DNA of 64,000 bases from Desulfatitalea sp. BRH_c12. Its GTDB lineage: Bacteria > Desulfobacterota > Desulfobacteria > Desulfobacterales > Desulfosarcinaceae. Below, piece by piece: positions 51,694-59,994 of the stretch. Location: assembly GCA_000961655.1 (NCBI GenBank), contig LADR01000013.1, forward strand, positions 175,708-239,707, read 5' to 3'. The position numbers were made by a program, and so were the translations under genes. Numbering within the stretch: position 1 is the stretch's first letter; each line of letters begins with the position of its first letter. Below the pieces are notes generated by a model. That model did no database searches. It saw nothing but the letters and a program-made list of their open reading frames with translations, and was not told the origin of the DNA.

Positions 51694-53535
51694 TTAGCTC
51701 GGTTGGGGCTCGGGGGCACGCATGACCGGCAGGATGATTTTGAATGTGGTGCCCTGTCCCCAGCTGCTTTCCACCTGGATGTCGCCACCGTGGTCCTTAA
51801 CGAAGCCGTAACAGACCGAGAGGCCCAGGCCCACGCCGCGCGCGCTGTCGGTTTTGGTGGTAAAGAAGGTATCGAATATCCGGCCCACATTTTCCGGCTT
51901 GATGCCGGTGCCGGTGTCGCTGATCTCAACGCGCACATAAGTGCCGTCGCCGGCCGTGGAGACTTTTAAAAGACCGCCGTCGGGCATGGCATCCTTGGCA
52001 TTGGAAACCATATTGAGAAACACCTGGCGCAACTGATTTTTGGACGCCAGCACAGGTCCCAGCCCCCGGGCGTATTCGATTCGGGTCTTGATATCCACTT
52101 CACGCAGCTGCTTTTCATGCAGCAGCATGATTTCGTCCACGATGGTGTTGATGTCCACCGGGGTGCGCTCTTCCTGGTCGGGTTTGGAAAAAGAGAGCAT
52201 CTTGCGCAGCATGTCCGCCAGGCGCACGGTTTCGGACAAGGACATCTCCAGCAGACGGCGCCGTTTGTTGTCCGGCTTGATCTCCGTTTTCATCAACTCG
52301 AGCGTATTCATAATGCCATACAAAGGATTGTTCAGTTCGTGCGCCAACTGAGAGGTGAGTCTGCCCATGGCGGCCAGCTTTTCCGATTGCAGCAACTGCT
52401 CCTGGGTGCGGCGCAATCTGCGCTCCATCTCGAACCGCTCGCCCAGATCGACAAAAGAGCCTACCGAGGCGACTTCGCGGCCGGTATCGTCACGGATGAT
52501 GCTGGCCGACAAAGTGCCTTCCACCGGGGTGCCGTCCTTGTGCATGAAAGTAAGCGGAAAGGCGCGCAATTTTCCCGGGCCGGTGAACTCGGGGCTGCGC
52601 ATTTTGCGCATCACCTCGTAAGCCATGTCCCCGCTGTACAGCATGCGCACATCCCGTCCGAGAACCTCGGCAGCCGGATAGCCGAGCGTCTCTTCGGCAC
52701 CCGTGTTCCAGATGATGATCTTGCCATTCATATCCGCGCCGATGATCGCATTGGGCGAGCTTTGAATGATGTTGTTCAGAAAATCGCGGGCCTCGCGCAC
52801 CTTTTGCTGCATGCGCGCGACCTGGGTCTGGTCCATGCAGATCCCTTCGTACCCAATGACACGCCCGGCCGGGTCGAGCCGCGTGTGGGACGTGAGCAGC
52901 ACCGGCAACGTGCTGCCGTCCTTGCGCTTGAAGTCAACCGGATAGTTGAGCACCTGGCCCTCATCTTCGATCATCTGCTGGAAGTTAATGCGGTCCTGGA
53001 CCCGCACATAGAGATCCTTTTGAATCTGAATGGTCAGGAACTCATCCTTGCTCGCATACCCCAGCATGTCGAGCAAAGCCTGGTTGGCATCGATGAAGCG
53101 GCCCTCCTTGGAGCTGATGTAGACGCCGGCCGCCACGTTCTCGAACAGGCGCCGATAATCCTGCTCCGTGGCGCGCAGCTTCAACTCCTGGTCTTTGCGA
53201 TCGGTGATGTCGCGATAAATATTGAGCTTGGATATGGTGCCATCCTGATTCTTGATGGGCACTTCGATAATGCGATAGGTTTTGTCCTTGCGGGGAATGT
53301 AAACTTCCGACTGAACTCTCAGGCCATCCGAGAAAACAGTGCTGGCCTGGCACCAGGGGCACAACACCTCGCTGTTGTTGACGATCTCGTAGCATTTTTT
53401 GCCAATGCCCGGGCCGAACTGCCGCACCATGGCGCTATTCATGAACTCGACCGTGTAGTCCTGGCTTGTAATATAGACCCCATCCTCCATGGCATTGAGG
53501 ATTTCAATCAAATCGAGCGCTTTTTCGCATTCCAT
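51694..53535 (-). CDS. Cytoplasmic PAS-domain sensor histidine kinase
   Basis: 613 aa from ATG 53535 (GAGAGG, 6 bases). No membrane segment. Three PAS domains (~5-120, ~125-245, ~255-375). The first carries CPWCQASTVFSDG with KKCYEI, a Cys arrangement seen in anaerobe PAS proteins that could bind a metal or respond to redox. HisKA with QLAHELNNPLYG, HATPase with NMVSNAKDAM, DTGTGI and GVGLGLSV. A soluble redox or metabolite sensor; likely partner of the HTH-receiver regulator at 50739. Confidence 0.9.
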   Translation of the reverse strand: MECEKALDLIEILNAMEDGVYITSQDYTVEFMNSAMVRQFGPGIGKKCYEIVNNSEVLCPWCQASTVFSDGLRVQSEVYIPRKDKTYRIIEVPIKNQDGTISKLNIYRDITDRKDQELKLRATEQDYRRLFENVAAGVYISSKEGRFIDANQALLDMLGYASKDEFLTIQIQKDLYVRVQDRINFQQMIEDEGQVLNYPVDFKRKDGSTLPVLLTSHTRLDPAGRVIGYEGICMDQTQVARMQQKVREARDFLNNIIQSSPNAIIGADMNGKIIIWNTGAEETLGYPAAEVLGRDVRMLYSGDMAYEVMRKMRSPEFTGPGKLRAFPLTFMHKDGTPVEGTLSASIIRDDTGREVASVGSFVDLGERFEMERRLRRTQEQLLQSEKLAAMGRLTSQLAHELNNPLYGIMNTLELMKTEIKPDNKRRRLLEMSLSETVRLADMLRKMLSFSKPDQEERTPVDINTIVDEIMLLHEKQLREVDIKTRIEYARGLGPVLASKNQLRQVFLNMVSNAKDAMPDGGLLKVSTAGDGTYVRVEISDTGTGIKPENVGRIFDTFFTTKTDSARGVGLGLSVCYGFVKDHGGDIQVESSWGQGTTFKIILPVMRAPEPQPS

Positions 53536-53886
53536 GTGAGCCTCTCGGATGTACAAAGATTGGGCGGCATCCGTTCAGGGCGGGAAACGACGTACTGACG
53601 AGGAATATCTCGCCGCTTTCTTTATCCATAAGTGTAAAGCCGACACAGTGTCAAGCGCCATAAATTCGAGAAAGCGGTGGATGCAACGGCTTATCCTGGC
53701 ATTTTACATCCGCCAGCACCGGTATCGCACCCGAAATGCAGTTTTAGCGCTATTTACCGGATTTGAGCGCTCACCCGGCTTCATCGGGTACCATGTGGGG
53801 TGTCGTGGCGCAGGGTGCTGGGTTCGGCGAGGTCATTTTTTAACTTGCACTTCGGTATGGTTTTTGGTATTTGCTGTCTTTCTTAT
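53536..53886. other. Intergenic region upstream of tRNA-His
   Basis: No gene. Contains the divergent promoter of the PAS kinase and the tRNA promoter at 53845-53873. Confidence 0.5.
53845..53873 (+). promoter_or_regulatory. Promoter of tRNA-His
   Basis: TTGCAC (53845-53850), 17-base spacer, TATTTG (53868-53873). Transcription would start ~7 bases before the mature tRNA. Confidence 0.5.
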
Positions 53887-53963
53887 GGTGGGTGTAGCTC
53901 AGTTGGCAGAGCACCAGGTTGTGGCCCTGGGTGTCGTGGGTTCAAGCCCCATCACTCACCCCA
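53887..53963 (+). tRNA. tRNA-His (anticodon GTG)
   Basis: Complete cloverleaf with the extra G at position -1 typical of tRNA-His opposite the discriminator C. Acceptor GTGGGTG/CACTCAC, anticodon GTG at 53921-53923 in stem CCAGG/CCTGG, T-arm GTGGG-TTCAAGC-CCCAT, encoded CCA end. Confidence 0.96.
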
Positions 53964-53975
53964 TTCGAAAAGCAA

Positions 53976-54005
53976 GACCATTGCGGCGCCAACGCCGCAA
54001 TGGTC
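53976..54005 (+). terminator. Hairpin between the two tRNAs, probable terminator
   Basis: Perfect 13-bp stem GACCATTGCGGCG/CGCCGCAATGGTC with loop CCAA, followed by TTATCATTT. It may end the tRNA-His transcript or act as a processing signal if both tRNAs are co-transcribed. Confidence 0.6.
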
Positions 54006-54014
54006 TTATCATTT

Positions 54015-54091
54015 GCGCCCGTAGCTCAGCTGGATAGAGCACCGGACTTCGAATCCGTAGGTCGCCCGTTCGAATCGGGCCGGGCGTACCA
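54015..54091 (+). tRNA. tRNA-Arg (anticodon TCG)
   Basis: Cloverleaf with acceptor GCGCCCG/CGGGCGT, D-arm AGCTC-AGCTGGATA-GAGC, anticodon loop CTTCGAA (TCG at 54049-54051), T-arm CGGGC-type stem with TTCGAAT, encoded CCA. It borders the AT-rich accessory island to its right, and tRNA genes of this type are common integration sites. Confidence 0.95.
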
Positions 54092-54689
54092 GAAAAATCA
54101 GGGGCTTACGGCGCATTAGCTGTAAACCCTTTTTGATTTTTTGAGCTGTGTAAGCACTATGTAAGCAGTTTCGATCAATACATGTAACTGTATTTGTAAT
54201 GCGCCGGATGGTTTGACTCCGTGTGACGTGTCGCTATGTTTGCAACCATGTGACGGATGGTTTGAAACCGCGATCAGATTAAAAATATCTATGCGCGTGG
54301 TATCAAATGCCGGGACGATCGCGCCATCTCAGACGATCGCGCCCATCTCATTTGTAAGATAGTGTTTGGCTGCGCAATCTGTTTCATTACAATTTTTTTT
54401 CTTTCTTTGGTTTGCACTTTTTTTTAACCTCAAGAGCAGGATCTACCTTAATCGCTTTAAGAGAAACAGTTGTAACGTGTCGCGAGGTTTGAAACCATGT
54501 GACGGATGGTTTGAAACCACGATCAGTGTACTCGAAAACTGAGTTTCGCACGCTCAAAGCACAAAAAATAGTGTGATGCTGTGAGTCCACCGTCAAAGCA
54601 TTTTTAGGTCCAAGATTATTGTAAATAGAACACGCCGGGTGGTTTAAAAAGAGGTGACTGTCATTTCCCGGATGGTAGTGCGCATTATC
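54092..54689. other. Non-coding island border with direct repeats
   Basis: No gene. Just after the tRNA lies GTAAGCACTATGTAAGCA (direct repeat GTAAGCA). Further right are the 52-bp repeats at 54226 and 54475, and a shorter repeat CGATCGCGCC(C)ATCTCA near 54314-54350. It looks like a scar-rich junction of an acquired island. Confidence 0.5.
54226..54526. repeat. Two 52-bp direct repeats
   Basis: Copies at 54226-54277 and 54475-54526 share ACGTGTCGC, ACCATGTGACGGATGGTTTG, and AAACC(A/G)CGATCAG with about five mismatches. Related CCGGATGGT pieces occur at 54204 and 54668. Within each copy GGTTTGAAACC is itself palindromic. Confidence 0.75.
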
Positions 54690-55586
54690 CTATGGCTCAT
54701 CTCTAATGCTATGGAGAAGTTCTTGCTGCATTTGATAAATGCGCCCATCTTCTGACATAGCAGCTCTTTCAGGGGCTTTAGCCAATGAACGCTCGATCAT
54801 TTCTCGCTGAGCAACAGACAGGCGGCCCTTCGCTGCATCACATTTTTCCGCCAGTTCTAAAAGGTTTTGATAATAGCCACCCCAACCAATTCCTGGAGGA
54901 GCTTGAACACCAAAAGTCTGATTTGGATACACCTCTGTTCCTCGGGAAACTGGCAAGTCGGAAGGATGGATCATGGAAATAATCTGAACTCCTGCGAGGT
55001 TTGCAAATACATACGCTTTTTCAAATTTTTCGAATAAATAATATGCAGAAGTCCTCAAGACGCTATGGATCAGGTTTGGGCTGTTTTTGAGTCCCACCGC
55101 CAGCAGAGCCTCGTTACACAAAAGGATGTGGTGGCTGTGGCTTCCCTTAACAAAATTAGGCTCCTTTAAAAGATAGTTCCTCCACTCGTTTTCGAGCTCC
55201 ACCAATTGATCCTTCCATCTCTTTATGAGTGGATGTTCAACAATTTGCATGATCCAGAGAGCTCTCAAACTAACTGAAACTGCGAACCTTCCAAGACGAT
55301 CATCGACAGGAATGGATTGCAGCTTATCCTTTTTAAATGGATAAAATACCTTTTCAGCAAAAAATGTTTCAGCTTCATTCAAAACTGATTCGCACTGCCC
55401 ACATAAAAGCCTTCTTTTATACAGGTCTTGCGACCTACTGGGGTTTCCGTTCTCGTCAACTGCTGTAAGGAAACCAGTGGCGGAAGTATTCTTTAAATAT
55501 GTGCCAAGGAATCGTGGAAGTACATGACTCATTTTGAGATTGCTATCTTTTTTGCATAATTTGCAAACATCGATTTGATTTTTCAT
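54690..55586 (-). CDS. Unknown cassette gene with HNH-like zinc-finger N-terminus
   Basis: 298 aa from ATG 55586. The N-terminus CKLCKKDSNLKMSHVLPRFL followed ~45 residues later by LLCGQCES resembles the CxxC...SH...P...CxxC zinc frame of HNH-type or recombination-associated proteins, but no clear catalytic HNH core follows. The rest is helical and unrecognised. Its start lies 3 bases inside the right edge of an attC-like site, as expected for an integron cassette gene. Lower GC than the core genes. Nuclease or defence function is a guess only. Confidence 0.7.
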   Translation of the reverse strand: MKNQIDVCKLCKKDSNLKMSHVLPRFLGTYLKNTSATGFLTAVDENGNPSRSQDLYKRRLLCGQCESVLNEAETFFAEKVFYPFKKDKLQSIPVDDRLGRFAVSVSLRALWIMQIVEHPLIKRWKDQLVELENEWRNYLLKEPNFVKGSHSHHILLCNEALLAVGLKNSPNLIHSVLRTSAYYLFEKFEKAYVFANLAGVQIISMIHPSDLPVSRGTEVYPNQTFGVQAPPGIGWGGYYQNLLELAEKCDAAKGRLSVAQREMIERSLAKAPERAAMSEDGRIYQMQQELLHSIRDEP

Positions 55587-55589
55587 ATT

Positions 55590-55646
55590 CTGGAACCTAC
55601 GTGCGGCTTTGCGGCGAGCAAAGCGAGTCCGCAATAGCCGTTAGCT
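55590..55646 (-). repeat. attC-like site 3 (57 bp)
   Basis: Minus strand: R'' box AGCTAAC (55646-55640), L'' GGCTATTGCGG (55639-55629), L' CCGCAAAGCC (55614-55605), R' GTTCCAG (55596-55590). The arms pair as GGCT/AGCC and TTGCGG/CCGCAA, leaving one unpaired A, the extrahelical base that is diagnostic of integron attC sites. It starts 1 base after the stop of the HNH remnant. The R' box is less canonical than in sites 1 and 2. Confidence 0.7.
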
Positions 55647-55647
55647 G

Positions 55648-55818
55648 TTATTGGTAATCTATTAGTTCTTTCAGTGTATTTGATTTCTTCTTGTTACAAT
55701 TTTTTCAAAGCAAACGGATATTTTCAACAGTTGTCGGCCCACCTTTTGAATATGGAATTATATGGTCAAATTCAACTTCATCATCTCGAACATACTGGTG
55801 GCAGGCGGTGGACCCCAT
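55648..55818 (-). pseudogene. HNH endonuclease remnant with in-frame TGA
   Basis: The frame reads STACHQYVRDDEVEFDHIIP, YSKGGPTTVENIRLL-stop-KNCNKKKSN to a final TAA at 55648. EFDHIIPYSKGGPTTVENIR is a classic HNH core and the normal continuation is LLCxxCN. The first Cys of that pair is TGA (55705-55707). No SECIS-like hairpin follows, and the N-terminal CxxC is missing, so I read it as a truncated, mutated gene. Confidence 0.7.
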
Positions 55819-55906
55819 CGTGTGGACAACGGCACCCATCAGTTAAGCTCTAAATCGTCCTGGTTGTGGGGTAACGTTTCCCCTTGGTAGATGCTGAGGG
55901 CGTGTT

Positions 55907-55933
55907 CCGGGGGGTCCATCAAAATCCCCCCGG
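55907..55933. repeat. GC-rich inverted repeat
   Basis: CCGGGGGG (55907-55914) and CCCCCCGG (55926-55933) with an 11-base loop, in the gap between the IS3 fragment and the HNH remnant. Possibly the old 3' end of the insertion sequence or a terminator. Confidence 0.5.
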
Positions 55934-55976
55934 CGCGCACACCGATCCAGCATTGAAATACTTTTTACTTCTAATT

Positions 55977-56234
55977 TCAAGCAGCCTTGGCAAGAATAGG
56001 ATAGAAGCCGAAATAAACCTCATCCGGTGTCCTGTTGTCAAGGCCTTGGTGAAAACGATCTCTGTTGTAGAACGAAAACCACTGTCTTAAGCCTGTGCGC
56101 AGCTGCTGGCCAGTATCAAATGCATGCAGATAAATGTACTGATGCTTGAGCGTCCACCACAGTCGTTCGATGAAAATATTGTCCTGCGCTCGACCCCGGC
56201 CGTCCATGCTGATTTTGATATTGCTTTCTTGCAA
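55977..56234 (-). pseudogene. IS3-family transposase C-terminal fragment
   Basis: 85 residues of the integrase-core C-terminus: ISMDGRGRAQDNIFIERLWW (with the last E of the DDE triad), FSFYNRDRFHQGLDNRTPDE VYF. The first two catalytic Asp residues and the whole N-terminal part are missing. It begins exactly at the R' box of attC-like site 2, and the triplet just before is a stop. A fragment captured or truncated at the cassette junction. Confidence 0.85.
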
Positions 56235-56293
56235 TGTAACTTAGCTTTTCAGCGGGCGCGCTTTTGCGATCCGCTGCAAAAGTCTTGTTAGGA
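56234..56293 (-). repeat. attC-like site 2 (60 bp)
   Basis: Minus strand: R'' TCCTAAC (56293-56287), L'' CTTTTGCAGCGG (56282-56271), L' CCGCTGAAAAG (56255-56245), R' GTTACAT (56240-56234). Arms pair as CTTTT/AAAAG and CAGCGG/CCGCTG, leaving one extrahelical G. R'' directly follows the TGA of the upstream gene (56294-56296). The best of the three attC sites in the window. Confidence 0.8.
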
Positions 56294-57388
56294 TCATATC
56301 TCCATGTTATCAATATGATCTTGAAGTTCGTTTCTTCTATACAGTTCTTCTTTGAACTGCTCAACAGTGTTCATGTGATTTTTGAGCTCATCCACTGCTT
56401 CAATAACAATATGAATTGGTAAGCCGGATTCAGCATATATGTAGCCAAATTTGGTATTTTTATGTTCTTTAAGCAATTTAATTGCCGAATTCATTGCATC
56501 AATTATTGATTGTTGCTCGTTTTCATCAAAAAAGGACTTGTGGGACATATGTGGATCATTTAATCTCTCATAACTTGATGGTACCAGTCCAAATCCTTCC
56601 ATTTTAAAGAAAAAAGTAGGGCTCGCATGCACAGGTATGTTACGATAAAAAGTTCTAATTGAGATCAACTTTCCGTAAAGCTCGTTTAAGGAAGTATTCT
56701 CATTGGGGGGAATAAAAAACTTAAATCGTTCAGGCCATTCTAAATGACGAAACTCACTGAATGATAACCCTTTTCTATCGCATAGAGAGAAGCAGGAATC
56801 AAAAATAACTTCTGTTAGTGAAAAAAAGAAAATTACAGAAGAAATCAAATTGCATTCAATATTTCGAGATCTATCGAAATATCTGTTTAGGTTTAGACCC
56901 GCAAAGTCATCACTTTTATTTACAATCTCAGGCCTGCATTTTAAATGAGATTTTGCAATATCTAAAAAGTAGCTAAACAAACCTTCGGTCCGATGGAACT
57001 GGTTATGTAGAGAAATATTTTCGTTTTTAAATTCAAATTCAGATAGCGTTGATATTTCATTGTCTAATATCTTTGCAGCTGCCCTAAGCTTATTCTCCAG
57101 TTTTCCTGCTTTCTCCATACATCCAGGAGGGCCAATTATACGCCAAGTATATCTTTTCCAATCTGAAATAATCCATTTGATACTTTCGTAGGTAACACAC
57201 AATTCCCATTCTGATTTATCACCACCACGAGGCAATCTTGACTGAGCCAATAACATCAAAACCATTTTGATTATGTAACCTGGTGGATTGTTTTCTCGAC
57301 AATATGAACTGTAATCCTTGGCGTCAGGCCAATTAGAAACTTCGACCCCATATAGGGCAGCATTGATTTTTTTTAAAAACTTATCCAT
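56294..57388 (-). CDS. Unknown integron-cassette protein
   Basis: 364 aa from ATG 57388, which lies 11 bases after the R' box of attC-like site 1. The frame extends to 57466 but then runs through the attC site. No signal peptide. Mostly helical, AT-rich coding, with an aromatic middle (CNLISSVIFFFSLTEVIFDS CF), which may be a buried helix, and a Glu-rich end. No motif recognised. Cassette genes are often phage-defence or stress proteins, but nothing here shows that. Confidence 0.7.
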   Translation of the reverse strand: MDKFLKKINAALYGVEVSNWPDAKDYSSYCRENNPPGYIIKMVLMLLAQSRLPRGGDKSEWELCVTYESIKWIISDWKRYTWRIIGPPGCMEKAGKLENKLRAAAKILDNEISTLSEFEFKNENISLHNQFHRTEGLFSYFLDIAKSHLKCRPEIVNKSDDFAGLNLNRYFDRSRNIECNLISSVIFFFSLTEVIFDSCFSLCDRKGLSFSEFRHLEWPERFKFFIPPNENTSLNELYGKLISIRTFYRNIPVHASPTFFFKMEGFGLVPSSYERLNDPHMSHKSFFDENEQQSIIDAMNSAIKLLKEHKNTKFGYIYAESGLPIHIVIEAVDELKNHMNTVEQFKEELYRRNELQDHIDNMEI

Positions 57389-57399
57389 ATCGTGATTAA

Positions 57400-57464
57400 G
57401 CCTAACGTAAGTTTCGCCTGGGCGCGACGGTCTATCAACGATCCGGTGCAAACTATGGTTATCC
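57400..57464 (-). repeat. attC-like site 1 (65 bp)
   Basis: Minus strand: R'' GGATAAC (57464-57458), L'' AGTTTGC (57454-57448), L' GCGAAACT (57417-57410), R' GTTAGGC (57406-57400). AGTTT/AAACT and GC/GC pair around one extrahelical G. R' is the perfect consensus GTTRRRY, and the next gene starts 11 bases on. Confidence 0.75.
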
Positions 57465-57870
57465 AAAAGTTATTTCTTACTATTGTTAAATTCCTTTTTT
57501 AAAAATTGGAGCAAACTGGAATGGATTTATTTACAATCTTTTTCGCCGGAAAATCAATCAGTTTAAAATGATCGCGGCATTCGGCATTTGTCGGATTTTT
57601 TACCGCAATATATCTATGTTATCCGGACAATAGTATAATTCAGAACCAGTCTCAGACGATTTTGATTGCCCCATCGCAAATTACGCCACTAAGCATTGTG
57701 AACCGGGAAAATTAGAGGAATACCAGGAAGTTTCCGTTGATATAGTTGGATAAACATGTGATCATTTGCATTTGATGGATGACGTGAACGCATCGTGATG
57801 GTAAATGAGGAAATGATCGATCAGACACAAATTTGGACTGAACCTTTTTACCATATAAGAAAGCGGTGGT
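57465..57870. other. AT-rich gap between cassette cluster and RM operon
   Basis: No gene. All minus-strand frames next to attC-like site 1 are full of stops, so the preceding cassette, if any, is decayed. The promoter for the rightward hsdM operon should lie here. Confidence 0.45.
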
Positions 57871-59994
57871 ATGTCTCCCGAAACCCATTCCCAACTGGCT
57901 CATTTCATCTGGGGCATTTGCAACCTCCTGCGTGGACCCTACAAACGAAATGAATACCGCAAGGTGATTCTGCCGCTAACAGTGTTGCGCCGCTTCGACG
58001 CCCTGCTGGCGCCAACTAAGCAGGCGGTGCTCGCAAAGCACCAGGAGATCAAGACCAAGCCGGACACCGTGGTACGGCGGCTGCTGGAGGAGATCAGCAG
58101 CCAGCGTTTCTTCAATCTTTCCAAGATGCAGTTCGTCAAAGAGGGGCAACACTCCCTGTTGGACGATCCCAACAACCTGGCGCCCAACCTCATCAGTTAT
58201 ATCAACGCTTTTTCGCCCAACGTGCGCGCCATCATGGAGCGCTTTGCCTTTGACCAGCAGATCGCCCGCATGGCCGATAAGAACATCCTGTTCGAGGTGA
58301 TCAAGGCGTTCTGCGATCCCAAACTGGAGGTGATCGGCCGGATCGACAACACTCAGATGGGCTATGTGTTCGAAGAGCTGATCCGGATCGGGGCGGAGCA
58401 GGCCAACGAGGAGGCAGGGGAGCATTTCACCCCCCGGGAGGTAATCAAGCTGATGGTCAACCTGCTGCTGGCCCCGGAAAAGGATCTGGCCCGCAGCCAT
58501 GTGGTAAAGACCATCTACGACCCGGCCTGCGGAACCGGCGGCATGCTCTCGGTGAGCGAAAACTACATCCGCCAGCTCAACCGCGATGCCCACCCCAAAC
58601 TCTTCGGCCAGGACTTGAACGACGAAGCCTGGGCCGTGTGTAAGTCCGACATGCTCATCAAGGGCGAGGATGCGGACAACATTGTCCTCGACGATACCTT
58701 CACCCGCGACGGCTTCGAGCGCGACGGCGAGGGCCACAAGTGGACCTTCGACTACATGCTGGCCAACCCGCCCTTCGGCGTGGAGTGGAAACAGCAGCAG
58801 CGCCACATCCAGCAGGAGGCCGACACTCTGGGCTATGCTGGCCGCTTCGGAGCCGGCACCCCGCGCATCAACGACGGCGCCTTTCTGTTTTTGCAGCACA
58901 TGATCTCCAAAATGCGCGCACCCAAGGAGGGCGGTAGCCGCATCGGCATCGTCTTCAACGGCTCGCCGCTCTTTACCGGCGATGCAGGCAGCGGCGAGAG
59001 CAACATCCGGCGCTGGATCATTGAAAACGACTGGCTCGAAGCCATCGTGGCACTGCCCGAACAGCTCTTCTACAACACCGGCATCGCCACCTATGTCTGG
59101 ATCGTCACCAACAAAAAAGAGAAACGGCGCAAGGGCAAGGTCCAACTCATCGATGCCCGCAATTTTTGGGTGCCAATGGAAAAATCCCTGGGCAACAAGC
59201 GCCGTCGCATCGGCGACCCGAGCGACAAGGCCAAGGACCCGGACCATATCGCGGAGATTACCCGCATTCATGCCGGCTTCAAGGACGTTGAGACCCGCCT
59301 CTTTAAGCTAAACGGCAAAGAGAAAGCGCTGGTGGTCAGCAAGATCTTCGACAACGAGGATTTCGGCTATCATAAGATCACCGTGGAGCGCCCCCTGCGG
59401 CTCAACTTCCAAATCCTTCCCGAACGATTGGAACGCCTCGAAGATCAGAGTGCTTTTAAAAACCTGGCCAAAAGTACCAAAAAAAACGAAGTCCTCCGCC
59501 AGCAGGAGATCGCGGCCGGTCAGGAACGCCAGCAAGCCATTCGCGACCTGCTGGCTACCTTCGAACTCAAATATGGCGACTGGCTGTTCAAGGAGCGGGA
59601 AGCATTCCTGAAGGCCTTGCGCGAGATGGACCGATCCCGCGATGTGCGCCTCTCCGCGCCCGAACTCAAGGCGATCCTGGCTGCCTTGGGCGAACGCGAC
59701 GAAACCGCCGAGATCTGCCGCGACAAGCAGGGCAACCCCGAACCGGATACCGACCTGCGCGACACCGAAAACGTGCCCCTCAAGGAGAATATTGAAGCCT
59801 ATTTCAAACGCGAAGTGCTGCCCCATGTGCCCGATGCCTGGCTCGACGAAAGCAAGACCAAGGTGGGGTATGAAATTCCGTTAAACCGGCACTTTTACTG
59901 CTATGAGCCACCACGAGATCTTGACGTGATTGAAACCGAAATCAAGGTATTGGAAGCGGAAATTCTCGACCTACTTAAGGGGGTAACAGCATGA
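57871..59994 (+). CDS. hsdM: Type I restriction-modification DNA methyltransferase HsdM
   Basis: 707 aa, longer than typical HsdM (~500) because of an extended C-terminus. N-terminal helical HsdM_N domain (LAHFIWGICNLLRGPYKRNE), SAM motif I DPACGTGGM at D217, catalytic motif IV NPPFG at N299. It makes N6-methyladenine as part of the M2S complex and completes the restriction enzyme with HsdR, which must lie to the right of the window. Its stop overlaps the next start (ATGA). Confidence 0.95.
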   Translation: MSPETHSQLAHFIWGICNLLRGPYKRNEYRKVILPLTVLRRFDALLAPTKQAVLAKHQEIKTKPDTVVRRLLEEISSQRFFNLSKMQFVKEGQHSLLDDPNNLAPNLISYINAFSPNVRAIMERFAFDQQIARMADKNILFEVIKAFCDPKLEVIGRIDNTQMGYVFEELIRIGAEQANEEAGEHFTPREVIKLMVNLLLAPEKDLARSHVVKTIYDPACGTGGMLSVSENYIRQLNRDAHPKLFGQDLNDEAWAVCKSDMLIKGEDADNIVLDDTFTRDGFERDGEGHKWTFDYMLANPPFGVEWKQQQRHIQQEADTLGYAGRFGAGTPRINDGAFLFLQHMISKMRAPKEGGSRIGIVFNGSPLFTGDAGSGESNIRRWIIENDWLEAIVALPEQLFYNTGIATYVWIVTNKKEKRRKGKVQLIDARNFWVPMEKSLGNKRRRIGDPSDKAKDPDHIAEITRIHAGFKDVETRLFKLNGKEKALVVSKIFDNEDFGYHKITVERPLRLNFQILPERLERLEDQSAFKNLAKSTKKNEVLRQQEIAAGQERQQAIRDLLATFELKYGDWLFKEREAFLKALREMDRSRDVRLSAPELKAILAALGERDETAEICRDKQGNPEPDTDLRDTENVPLKENIEAYFKREVLPHVPDAWLDESKTKVGYEIPLNRHFYCYEPPRDLDVIETEIKVLEAEILDLLKGVTA

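Noticed and set aside
57976..59271. 431-aa antisense frame opposite hsdM
   Set aside because: Long only because of the GC-rich codon pattern of hsdM; hsdM has clear catalytic motifs.
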